A DNA stretch of 64,000 bases from Methylophilus sp. Leaf416 (GTDB lineage Bacteria; Pseudomonadota; Gammaproteobacteria; Burkholderiales; Methylophilaceae), in assembly GCF_001424665.1 (NCBI RefSeq), contig NZ_LMQS01000001.1, positions 621,225 through 685,224 on the forward strand, given 5' to 3'. A model generated the notes under the pieces. It did no database searches. It saw nothing but the letters and a program-made list of their open reading frames with translations, and had not been told where the DNA came from. Positions 1 through 6,865 of this stretch are shown here, in pieces. The position numbers and the translations under genes are program-made. The stretch's first letter is position 1, and the number at the start of each line of letters is the position of its first letter.

Positions 1-58
1 CGTTATAATAATCCCTTTAAATTCAAACCCTTTGCCTAGTCGCGAGTAAAAATAAAAC

Positions 59-841
59 ATGAGTAATAAAAAATATTCCACCGAAACGATCCTGAGCGTT
101 CACCACTGGAACGACACCCTGTTTAGTTTTAAGTCCACGCGCGACCCAGGTTTGCGTTTTGAAAACGGCCAGTTTGTGATGATAGGCATGGAAGTTGACG
201 GCCTGCCACTGACTCGCGCCTATAGTATTGCCAGCCCTAATTACGAAGAGCATCTGGAGTTTTTCAGTATTAAAGTGCCTAACGGCCCGCTGACTTCACG
301 CCTGCAGCATCTTAAAGTGGGCGACCCATTACTGGTGAGCCGCAAGCCGACCGGTACACTGGTGACGCATGATTTGAAACCAGGTAAAAACCTGTATTTC
401 TTCTCTACCGGAACCGGCCTGGCGCCTTTCATGAGCCTGATCCAGGATATCGAAGTATATGACCGCTTTGAAAAAGTCATCCTGATTCATGGCGTACGAT
501 ATGTAAATGAACTGGCCTATGAAGAATTCATCACCAAAGATTTGCCGAATAACGAATTCTTTGGTGAAGAAGTGAAGAACAAGCTGATCTACTACCCGAC
601 AGTGACACGCGAACCATTCAGAAACCAGGGCCGCCTGACTGACCTGGTGGAAAGCGGCAAGCTGTTTGAAGACATCGGCCTGCCACCGCTAAACCCGGAA
701 ACTGACCGCGCCATGATATGCGGTAGCCCGGCCATGCTGGTAGACACCGCTGCCATGCTGGACAAACGCGGGTTCAAGGTTTCACCGCGTATCGGCGAGT
801 TGGGTGACTATGTGATTGAGAAGGCTTTCGTAGAAAAATAA
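59..841 (+). CDS. fpr: Ferredoxin--NADP(+) reductase, Fpr type
   Basis: Soluble FAD enzyme that moves electrons between NADPH and ferredoxin or flavodoxin, often tied to oxidative-stress defence and Fe-S repair. The 260-residue length fits the bacterial Fpr subclass. An N-terminal FAD barrel carries the RAYSIASP flavin-binding motif (about residue 53). The NAD(P) half has GTGLAPFMSL (about residue 119) and CGSPAMLVDT (about residue 221). The C-terminus is the short FVEK tail of this subclass. The gene is monocistronic. No strong ribosome site precedes the ATG, and the promoter lies mostly left of the window. Family assignment is secure; the physiological partner is not visible. Confidence 0.95.
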   Translation: MSNKKYSTETILSVHHWNDTLFSFKSTRDPGLRFENGQFVMIGMEVDGLPLTRAYSIASPNYEEHLEFFSIKVPNGPLTSRLQHLKVGDPLLVSRKPTGTLVTHDLKPGKNLYFFSTGTGLAPFMSLIQDIEVYDRFEKVILIHGVRYVNELAYEEFITKDLPNNEFFGEEVKNKLIYYPTVTREPFRNQGRLTDLVESGKLFEDIGLPPLNPETDRAMICGSPAMLVDTAAMLDKRGFKVSPRIGELGDYVIEKAFVEK

Positions 842-872
842 GCCTACTCACAAAAACTAACACAGCAATATG

Positions 873-923
873 ATCGCAGTGTCCAGATATCAATAGTATG
901 AGCAAGATATCTGACACTGCGAT
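873..923 (+). promoter_or_regulatory. Inverted repeat enclosing a start codon
   Basis: Positions 873-890 and 907-923 form a near-perfect 17-bp inverted repeat with one bulged C near 884. The 16-nt loop (891-906) contains the ATG of the acetyltransferase gene at 898-900. In mRNA this would display the start codon in a hairpin loop and bury codons 4-9 in the stem. As DNA it could be an operator. The function is inferred. Confidence 0.6.
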
Positions 924-1365
924 TTCTTTTGAGCAAGCTGAGCTCTCTGACCTGCCGGCATTAAGCGCCCTGCTCACCCTGCTGTTTTTGCAGGAGCAAG
1001 AATTCACACCTGACCCTGCCGCCCAGCAATTAGGCCTGGCTGCTATTCTTGAGCAACAGGACAGCGGCCGTATCCTGGTGGCACGATATCAGGGTGAAGT
1101 AATTGCCATGGTAAGTTTACTGTTTACAATCTCCACCGCATTGGGTGGCCGTGTTGCTTTGCTGGAAGATATGGTCGTAAACCCGACACATCGTGGCAAA
1201 GGCATAGGCTCGCAATTGCTGGCCTATGCCCTGGCGTTTGCCCGGACGGAGCAGATACTCAGAATTACCTTACTCACAGATCACGACAATCTAGCCGCTC
1301 AGCACTTCTATCAACAGCATGGTTTTCAGCAGTCCGGCATGCAAGCGTGGCGCTTGATACTTTAA
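898..1365 (+). CDS. GNAT-family N-acetyltransferase
   Basis: Small-molecule or protein N-acetyltransferase using acetyl-CoA; the substrate is unknown. The 155-residue protein is a single GNAT domain. The acetyl-CoA loop is seen in VVNPTHRGKGIGSQLL (R/Q-x-x-G-x-G/A type, about residues 91-106), followed by LLTDHDNLAAQHFYQQHGF, the usual strand and helix before the C-terminal aromatic motif. The ATG at 898 has no clear ribosome site and lies in the loop of a long inverted repeat, so translation may be gated. It is 56 bp after fpr and may share its transcript. It converges with the MFS gene downstream. Confidence 0.85.
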   Translation: MSKISDTAISFEQAELSDLPALSALLTLLFLQEQEFTPDPAAQQLGLAAILEQQDSGRILVARYQGEVIAMVSLLFTISTALGGRVALLEDMVVNPTHRGKGIGSQLLAYALAFARTEQILRITLLTDHDNLAAQHFYQQHGFQQSGMQAWRLIL

Positions 1366-1389
1366 ACTTCTGAGTTGGAATCGGGCGAA

Positions 1390-2808
1390 TTAACGTCGGG
1401 CATCTTTCATGCCGATGGCAACCACAATCGCCAGCACAAACACGACGGAAAGTAACAAAAAACCTTGCGCATATGCCTGGAAGGTTCCGGCAGAGGTTGC
1501 GCCGCACATTTCCTGCCGCCATTCAAGAAACACTGCCATCATAGTCACACCGACCACGCCACCCAATTGTCTGGCATAACTGACCACCACCGAAGACTGC
1601 CCTAAATCTTGCGGCTCCATCTCGTGCAAGGTAGCAAGATTGAGTGCGGGCAGGATCATACCGAGGCCGATACGGCCAACCACAGTGGCGGCGACAATTT
1701 CCCAGTATTGCACCGTATCGGCCGCGACGACAAACACCAAAAACGAGGCGCCAAATATAGACAAGCCTGCCAGCGTGATGCGCCTGGGGGACAATTTATC
1801 CGCCATTTGCCCGGCAAACGGGATCGTCAGTACCAGCGCGATGCCGGAAGGGAGCAGCAACAATCCGGCGTCAGTGGCACTGAAAGACAAGGCTGTTTGT
1901 AAAAATACCGGTATCAAATAGGTAGAGGCAAATAAACCAAAGCCATAGGCAAACGCCACAAAAGTACCGCGGCTAAAAGTTGGCTTGGAGAACAGGTGCA
2001 ATTGAATAATAGCGTGCGGCAACCTACGCGCATGGCGTATGTAGCATGCCATGGAGACGACTAGCAAAGTGGCATAACCCAAAGTCCAGAATGCTATCAA
2101 GCCGCTATGATGCAAACTTGATACAAACTCGATTAATCCTATGGAGGCGGCAGATAGCCAGCCCAGGCCTGACCAGTCAAATGGTTGCACCTCCCTTTTG
2201 CGTGGCGCCGGCAACCAGATGCGGGCGGCGATCAGCGCCAGGAATGCAAACGGCACACCTAACAGGAAAATAGCTTGCCAGCCAAATTGGTCCAGCATCC
2301 AGCCGCTGATGGAAGGTGCAATCGCAGGCGTAAAAGCAATGCCGACAATCAGGATGCCTGATGCACGCCCCTGGATATTAGGTGGAAATAAGCGCATTAA
2401 TGCCATGATGCCCAGCGGTTGCAACACGCCCGCTGCCAGGCCTTGCACCAGGCGTGCGATAACAACGTGGACAAAGGTATGCGAATAAAACCCTGCCACA
2501 CTGGCGGCAATCAACAGCCATAAGGCCGCCATAAATACACGCCGCAGGCCAAAGCGCTCAAGCAGCCAGGCGGCAGGCAACATGGCAATGGTCATGGCAG
2601 CCAGGAAAGCCGTCATCGCCCACTGCACATGGTCTTGCCCCAAATGGAACGTTCTCGTTAACGCTGGCACCGCCACATTGAAACTGGAGGTGCATAATAC
2701 CCCGGCTATCGTGCCCAGGCCGATGATGCATAACACCATCCACTTATACTGCTCACCATAATGCTGCGTTAAGGCATCATAGGAATGCACTCGTCTAAAC
2801 AATCTCAC
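1390..2808 (-). CDS. MFS drug-type exporter, DHA2 (EmrB/QacA-like)
   Basis: Inner-membrane proton-driven exporter of the major facilitator superfamily. The 472 residues are almost wholly hydrophobic helices, consistent with the 14-helix DHA2 class. Visible signatures are a motif-A-like loop (LPAAWLLERFGLRRVF, about residues 56-71) and a GILIVGIAFTPAIAPSISG antiporter-type motif around 150-168. It begins with a short cytoplasmic stretch. No membrane-fusion partner (EmrA) or outer-membrane factor is adjacent, so it probably acts alone in the inner membrane. The substrate is unknown; DHA2 members export hydrophobic toxicants. The TTG-rich upstream region shows no recognisable operator. Confidence 0.88.
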   Translation of the reverse strand: MRLFRRVHSYDALTQHYGEQYKWMVLCIIGLGTIAGVLCTSSFNVAVPALTRTFHLGQDHVQWAMTAFLAAMTIAMLPAAWLLERFGLRRVFMAALWLLIAASVAGFYSHTFVHVVIARLVQGLAAGVLQPLGIMALMRLFPPNIQGRASGILIVGIAFTPAIAPSISGWMLDQFGWQAIFLLGVPFAFLALIAARIWLPAPRKREVQPFDWSGLGWLSAASIGLIEFVSSLHHSGLIAFWTLGYATLLVVSMACYIRHARRLPHAIIQLHLFSKPTFSRGTFVAFAYGFGLFASTYLIPVFLQTALSFSATDAGLLLLPSGIALVLTIPFAGQMADKLSPRRITLAGLSIFGASFLVFVVAADTVQYWEIVAATVVGRIGLGMILPALNLATLHEMEPQDLGQSSVVVSYARQLGGVVGVTMMAVFLEWRQEMCGATSAGTFQAYAQGFLLLSVVFVLAIVVAIGMKDARR

Positions 2809-2986
2809 AGATTTCGCCTGTTCTTTTTATTCAGCGTAAATAGCCATACAGCATTGTGACTTACAATTACCGAAGCCGGTTCACCATGAAATGAAATAGA
2901 CTAGCCCCGCACTATATGGTTATCGTTAAACCACCAGGACGCTTAAGTGATTAAGCCTTCGCGCCAAAGCTTGAAAACATACCCGG

Positions 2987-3778
2987 CTAAAACGCGCTCT
3001 TGATGACGCCGCCATCTACGCGTAAAGCAGCACCTGTCGTTGCGGAAGATAAGGGGCTGGCAATATAGGCCACCAGATTAGCGACTTCTTCAGTGGTAGC
3101 AAATCGCTTGATCAGCGAGGTTGGCCTGACATGTTCAAAAAACTCCTGCTCGAATGCTTCCTGTGATTTGTTTTCTGCCTGAGCAAGTGCTTCAACAAAG
3201 TCGCCTACCCCACGGGATCGTGTAGGCCCGGGCAATATGCTGTTGACGGTAATCTGCGTCCCCGCCAAAGATTCCGCCAGACCACGCGCGACCGCAATCT
3301 GGGCAGATTTTGTCATGCCGTAATGAATCATTTCCGGCGGAATCTGCACGCCGCTTTCACTGGAAATAAACACGATACGGCCCCAGTCTTTTTGCTTCAT
3401 GCCGGCCAGGTAAAGCCTGGCGAGACGAACACCACTTAATACATTCACATCAAAAAAACGCTGCCAGTCAGCGTCAGGAATATCTTCAAAATTCTTGGGC
3501 TCGAAGATCCCCAGATTATTCACCAGTACATCGATTTCCGGATAGTCCGCCACCAGCTTCTCGGCCACCTCTGCCTGCGTTAAATCTCCGGCAAAGCCCG
3601 AAACTTTTTTACCGGTCGCATGCTGAATATCCTCGATCGCCTGCTGCACCGAACGTTCAGAACGCCCGTTAATGACTACTTCTGCCCCTTCTTTTGCTAA
3701 TAAGGTAGCTATTGCCAAACCGATCCCCGCCGTGGAGCCGGAGACCAATACCTTTTTACCTGCCAGTTGCAAGTCCAT
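2987..3778 (-). CDS. Short-chain dehydrogenase/reductase (SDR)
   Basis: NAD(P)-dependent oxidoreductase of the classical SDR family, 263 residues. The Rossmann dinucleotide loop is GSTAGIGLAIA (about residues 14-24), followed by the NNLG motif (about 87-90; NNAG in most members). The catalytic serine is in FISSESG, and the Y-x-x-x-K pair is YGMTK (about 153-157). The C-terminus has the LRVDGG signature typical of 3-oxoacyl-ACP-reductase-like SDRs. It is isolated by 178 bp from the MFS gene ahead of it on the same strand. The substrate cannot be inferred. Confidence 0.88.
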   Translation of the reverse strand: MDLQLAGKKVLVSGSTAGIGLAIATLLAKEGAEVVINGRSERSVQQAIEDIQHATGKKVSGFAGDLTQAEVAEKLVADYPEIDVLVNNLGIFEPKNFEDIPDADWQRFFDVNVLSGVRLARLYLAGMKQKDWGRIVFISSESGVQIPPEMIHYGMTKSAQIAVARGLAESLAGTQITVNSILPGPTRSRGVGDFVEALAQAENKSQEAFEQEFFEHVRPTSLIKRFATTEEVANLVAYIASPLSSATTGAALRVDGGVIKSAF

Positions 3779-4213
3779 AACCGCGCCTTTCCATTTAGTT
3801 TAAAAATTGACAGTTATTCTATTGCGACTTGAGTATTTGCGCCATGCAAGAAAAGATGCTTCGGCGTTTCGGAATTTTCTTGAGAATAGCCTCTGCAATC
3901 GGCTCAAAATCTATAGAGATACCTCCCTTATCTATGTGCTGTCAAAGCACCAGCAGCTTTACCTTTGCTGTTTATACGGCAACATAAAAATTCAATCATT
4001 CTCACAATTCCTAATCCAATAAAAGAATAATCATTTAAATTAAATCAATCACTTAGCCGAAGTGAGCAAATGACGCAATCCGCTTTTCCAAGCTGGCATG
4101 CTAGATGCTAAAGAGATCAGCACCAGAAACGAATAAAGATTGACCTGCCATACGGGATCATCATTCAAAAGATATGACCCGACTATCATTTTTTCAAAAT
4201 CAAGGAGATACCT
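3779..4213. other. Intergenic region, divergent promoters
   Basis: This is 435 bases between the divergent SDR gene and the DUF6152 gene. I see no convincing gene. The 71-codon open frame at 3807-4022 has no ribosome site and an atypical composition. The stretch is AT-rich and should hold the promoters of both neighbours. A strong AAGGAG at about 4202-4207 serves the TTG start at 4214. Confidence 0.5.
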
Positions 4214-4630
4214 TTGAAAACCGCCCATCCATTAGGCATCGCAGCGCTTGCACTGACTACAGCCACTTCATTCATCGTACCTGCGAATGCACACCATGCC
4301 TTTTCAGCTGAGTTCGATGCCAATAACCCTGTTGAAGTTAAAGGGGTAGTTACCAAGCTGGAGCTTACCAATCCACACAGCTGGTTATACATAGACGTTA
4401 AAAACCCTGATGGAAGCGTGACGAACTGGGGTTTTGAATTCGGGGCGCCGTTCAGCCTGCGCGAAAAAGGAATTAATAAAACCGTTCTCAAAGCAGGGGT
4501 AGAAGTTTCAATCAAAGGCTACCGTTCTAAAAACGATAAAGAATATGGTTATGCAGTGACTACTACCCTTGCGGATGGCCGTAGCTTCAAAACAGGCGGC
4601 GCGCAGGATGCTCCTACAGTAAACCCATAA
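4214..4630 (+). CDS. DUF6152-family exported protein
   Basis: Exported 138-residue protein of unknown function that resembles the DUF6152 family. An N-terminal signal peptide (hydrophobic core TATSFIVPANA, cleavage before HHAFSAEF) leaves a mature protein starting with two histidines, a possible metal site. The HSWLYIDVKNPDGSVTNWGFEF segment is the conserved-looking core of a small beta-sandwich or OB-like fold. The start is TTG with AAGGAG 7-8 bases upstream; no ATG fits. It is the first gene of a plus-strand set with the next two exported proteins and probably the TonB receptor. The role is unknown; substrate binding in the periplasm is a guess. Confidence 0.7.
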   Translation: MKTAHPLGIAALALTTATSFIVPANAHHAFSAEFDANNPVEVKGVVTKLELTNPHSWLYIDVKNPDGSVTNWGFEFGAPFSLREKGINKTVLKAGVEVSIKGYRSKNDKEYGYAVTTTLADGRSFKTGGAQDAPTVNP

Positions 4631-4672
4631 ACATTTTAATAATCATCCATTTAAGGAAAACAAGGAGTCACT

Positions 4673-5476
4673 TTGAAAACGCTATCCTTACAGCTCGGCA
4701 AGCCATCCTGGCGCGTCGGCTTGCACGCTTTGATCCTGGTCGTGGCAAGCACCCTTACCAGCCAGGCTTATGCCGCTGAAAAACTGCCGCGCCTGGCTAA
4801 TGGCAAGCCTGACTTTTCCGGCATCTGGCAAACCACCAGCGCAGCCGATTATGATCTTGAGCCACACTCTAATCGCAAAGACGCCCCGCCAAGTGCCGGC
4901 AACGTTGAAGGCAACCTGATTCCCTACCTGCCCAAAGCATTGGAGCAACGTAAGAAGAACTTTGAAGCACGTGCCACCGACGACCCCGCGTTAAAAGGTT
5001 ATACCTTGGGTGCCGTACGCGGTGTGTACTATCCTGAGCCCTTCCAGATTTTCCAGCGCGCCAATGACTTGTTCGTTGTACACCAGTTCGGCCATTCGGT
5101 ACGCACTATCTACACCAACGGTACAGACCATCCGCTGGAACCTAATGACTGGTGGTTAGGCGACTCCCGCGCAAAGTGGGAAGGCGACACGCTGGTAGTG
5201 GACGTCAAGCACTTCAATGGCAAGACCTGGCTGGACCGTTCCGGCAACTTCCACAGTGATGCACTGCATGTGGTTGAAAAATGGAAATACCTGGACGCCA
5301 ATACCATCGAGTACAAAGCCACGCTGGAAGATGAAAACGTCTACAGCAAACCCTGGACACTGAGCGTAATCTTGTACCGCCACCGCGAAAAGAACTTCCA
5401 GTTGATCGAGGATTACCGTTTCACCCTTGATTACGATGAGTACTATCCACCTAAACGCCCGGCCAACGCCGAATAG
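4673..5476 (+). CDS. Exported protein of unknown function, paralogue 1
   Basis: I do not recognise a named function. It has 267 residues with a Sec signal peptide (hydrophobic core ending TSQAYA, mature start about residue 35). The mature part contains LANGKPDFSGIWQTTS, then GVYYPEPFQIFQ, and WWLGDSRAKWEGDTLVVDV followed by NGKTWLDRSGNF. These last motifs recur in the next gene, so the two are paralogues. The start is TTG with a perfect AAGGAG at 4662-4667. Spacing to DUF6152 is 42 bp and to the next gene 56 bp, which suggests one operon. Similar proteins occur beside DUF6152 genes in soil bacteria, as far as I recall. Confidence 0.7.
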   Translation: MKTLSLQLGKPSWRVGLHALILVVASTLTSQAYAAEKLPRLANGKPDFSGIWQTTSAADYDLEPHSNRKDAPPSAGNVEGNLIPYLPKALEQRKKNFEARATDDPALKGYTLGAVRGVYYPEPFQIFQRANDLFVVHQFGHSVRTIYTNGTDHPLEPNDWWLGDSRAKWEGDTLVVDVKHFNGKTWLDRSGNFHSDALHVVEKWKYLDANTIEYKATLEDENVYSKPWTLSVILYRHREKNFQLIEDYRFTLDYDEYYPPKRPANAE

Positions 5477-5532
5477 CTCCTTTACGACATCGCGATCACT
5501 AAAGATAAGTAATCTATCAAGAGAGAATAAGT

Positions 5533-6555
5533 ATGCAAACCAACTCATCTATCAAGCATCCGCTGGCCTCGTTGTCAAATGTGGTGGCGGGTTGCCTGTT
5601 ACTCACCCCGCTGCTTGGTATTTCTGCCGATCAGCCAGCAAAAACGCCACCGGCTAAACCAGTTGCAGCGACAGCTGGCAGCACGCAAGGTACGCCCAAC
5701 CCTGAAGTGGCCCGCTGGGAAAAAGAATTTCCGGCCATCGCTTCAGGCAAATGGACTGGCGCACGTACTGCGGACGGTCAACCGGATATTTCAGGCCACT
5801 GGTCCAACACCATTGCCAACCACAACAATTTCACTGACCCGCAAGGCGGTATTCCTCACGACCCCAATCCTAACCGCCTGGCCAAAGGCCCGCGTAATGA
5901 ACGTGCGCCTAGCCGCGTCAGCGATCCGGCAGACGGCCAATTGCCATTACGGCCATGGGCTTTGGAAAAAGTGAAGGAGTTCCAGATCGGTTTCCACGAC
6001 CCGAAAAAACCTGAATACATAGAGCCATTGGCACGTTGCGCGCCGGGTGGCGTTCCCAAGACCTTTACCTGGCATGGTTTTGAGATCAGCCAGTATCCAG
6101 GTTATGTGCTGTTCCAGTTCAATTCCGGCACCCGCATTATTCACCTGGATAACAAACCGCACCTGCCGGACTACATCAAGCTGTGGAACGGTGATTCGCG
6201 CGGCCACTGGGAAGGCAACACACTGGTAGTGGATGTAAGCAACCATAACGGTAAAGCCTTATTTGGCCGTTCTGGCGAGTTCGTTAGCGAAAATGCAAAA
6301 ATCCAGGAACGCTATATTTTTGATAAAGACAACAAACGCTTTAACTATGTTGCGACGTTCGATGACCCTGAGGTTTATACGCGACCATTTACAGTGACCA
6401 TACCCGCCAAACGCTGGACAGCTGCTGATAAGACCAATGGCTGGCAATTTGAAGCCACTATTGCCAATCACCCACAGGGCAAAGTTTTTCTAGATCGAGA
6501 AGAACGTATTTGTACCGAAAATAACGGTGGATTCGGTTTAGGCGCCCGTAGATAA
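5533..6555 (+). CDS. Exported protein of unknown function, paralogue 2
   Basis: Paralogue of the preceding gene, 340 residues, with a signal peptide (core VVAGCLLLTPLLGISA) and a Pro/Ala-rich stretch before the folded part. Shared landmarks are GQPDISGHWSNT near the mature N-terminus, the aromatic GYVLFQFNSGTRIIHLDN strand, NGDSRGHWEGNTLVVDV and NGKALFGRSGEF. An extra insert (DPKKPEYIEPLARCAPGG) and a C-terminal ERICTENN add cysteines absent from paralogue 1. The ATG has a GAGAG ribosome site. A strong terminator follows at 6573-6604. The function is unknown; the shared core suggests both proteins bind or modify the same kind of ligand in the periplasm. Confidence 0.7.
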   Translation: MQTNSSIKHPLASLSNVVAGCLLLTPLLGISADQPAKTPPAKPVAATAGSTQGTPNPEVARWEKEFPAIASGKWTGARTADGQPDISGHWSNTIANHNNFTDPQGGIPHDPNPNRLAKGPRNERAPSRVSDPADGQLPLRPWALEKVKEFQIGFHDPKKPEYIEPLARCAPGGVPKTFTWHGFEISQYPGYVLFQFNSGTRIIHLDNKPHLPDYIKLWNGDSRGHWEGNTLVVDVSNHNGKALFGRSGEFVSENAKIQERYIFDKDNKRFNYVATFDDPEVYTRPFTVTIPAKRWTAADKTNGWQFEATIANHPQGKVFLDREERICTENNGGFGLGARR

Positions 6556-6572
6556 GAAACTGTTAGAGACTC

Positions 6573-6604
6573 AAAAGCCGGAAGCGAATGCTTCCGGCTT
6601 TTTT
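6573..6604 (+). terminator. Rho-independent terminator
   Basis: AAAAGCCGGAAGC-gaat-GCTTCCGGCTTTTTT makes a long GC-rich stem and a T-run directly after paralogue 2. It closes the DUF6152 transcript and implies a separate promoter for the TonB receptor. Confidence 0.9.
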
Positions 6605-6613
6605 ATAAATTAT

Positions 6614-6635
6614 TTTGTATCTAAAATGATACAAA
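6614..6635. promoter_or_regulatory. Operator-like dyad upstream of TonB receptor
   Basis: TTTGTATC and GATACAAA are perfect 8-bp arms separated by 6 bases (TAAAAT). They lie in the AT-rich 310-bp gap between the terminator and the receptor gene, about 230 bp before the ATG. The symmetry and length fit a dimeric repressor or activator site. No regulator gene is adjacent, and no Fur-like consensus is apparent. Confidence 0.45.
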
Positions 6636-6865
6636 TTGAATCTATCATTCATTATTAATCATTAAAATGACGTCAAAAACAAACATCATGTTTCTGTATA
6701 AACAGTTTGCTTGAAATATGTTTTATCATCAACAAAATAACTCATCCCCCCACGTATTTACATAAAAAAACACAATACTCAATGTTTATTTTTCATTAAA
6801 AATCAGTTACTTATTAAATCACATATAGATCACACCGATTAAAACTCCCTTACTCTGGATATGGA

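Noticed and set aside
3807-4022. 71-codon open frame on the plus strand between the SDR and DUF6152 genes
   Set aside because: No ribosome site, no recognisable domain, atypical composition, and it fills a promoter region.
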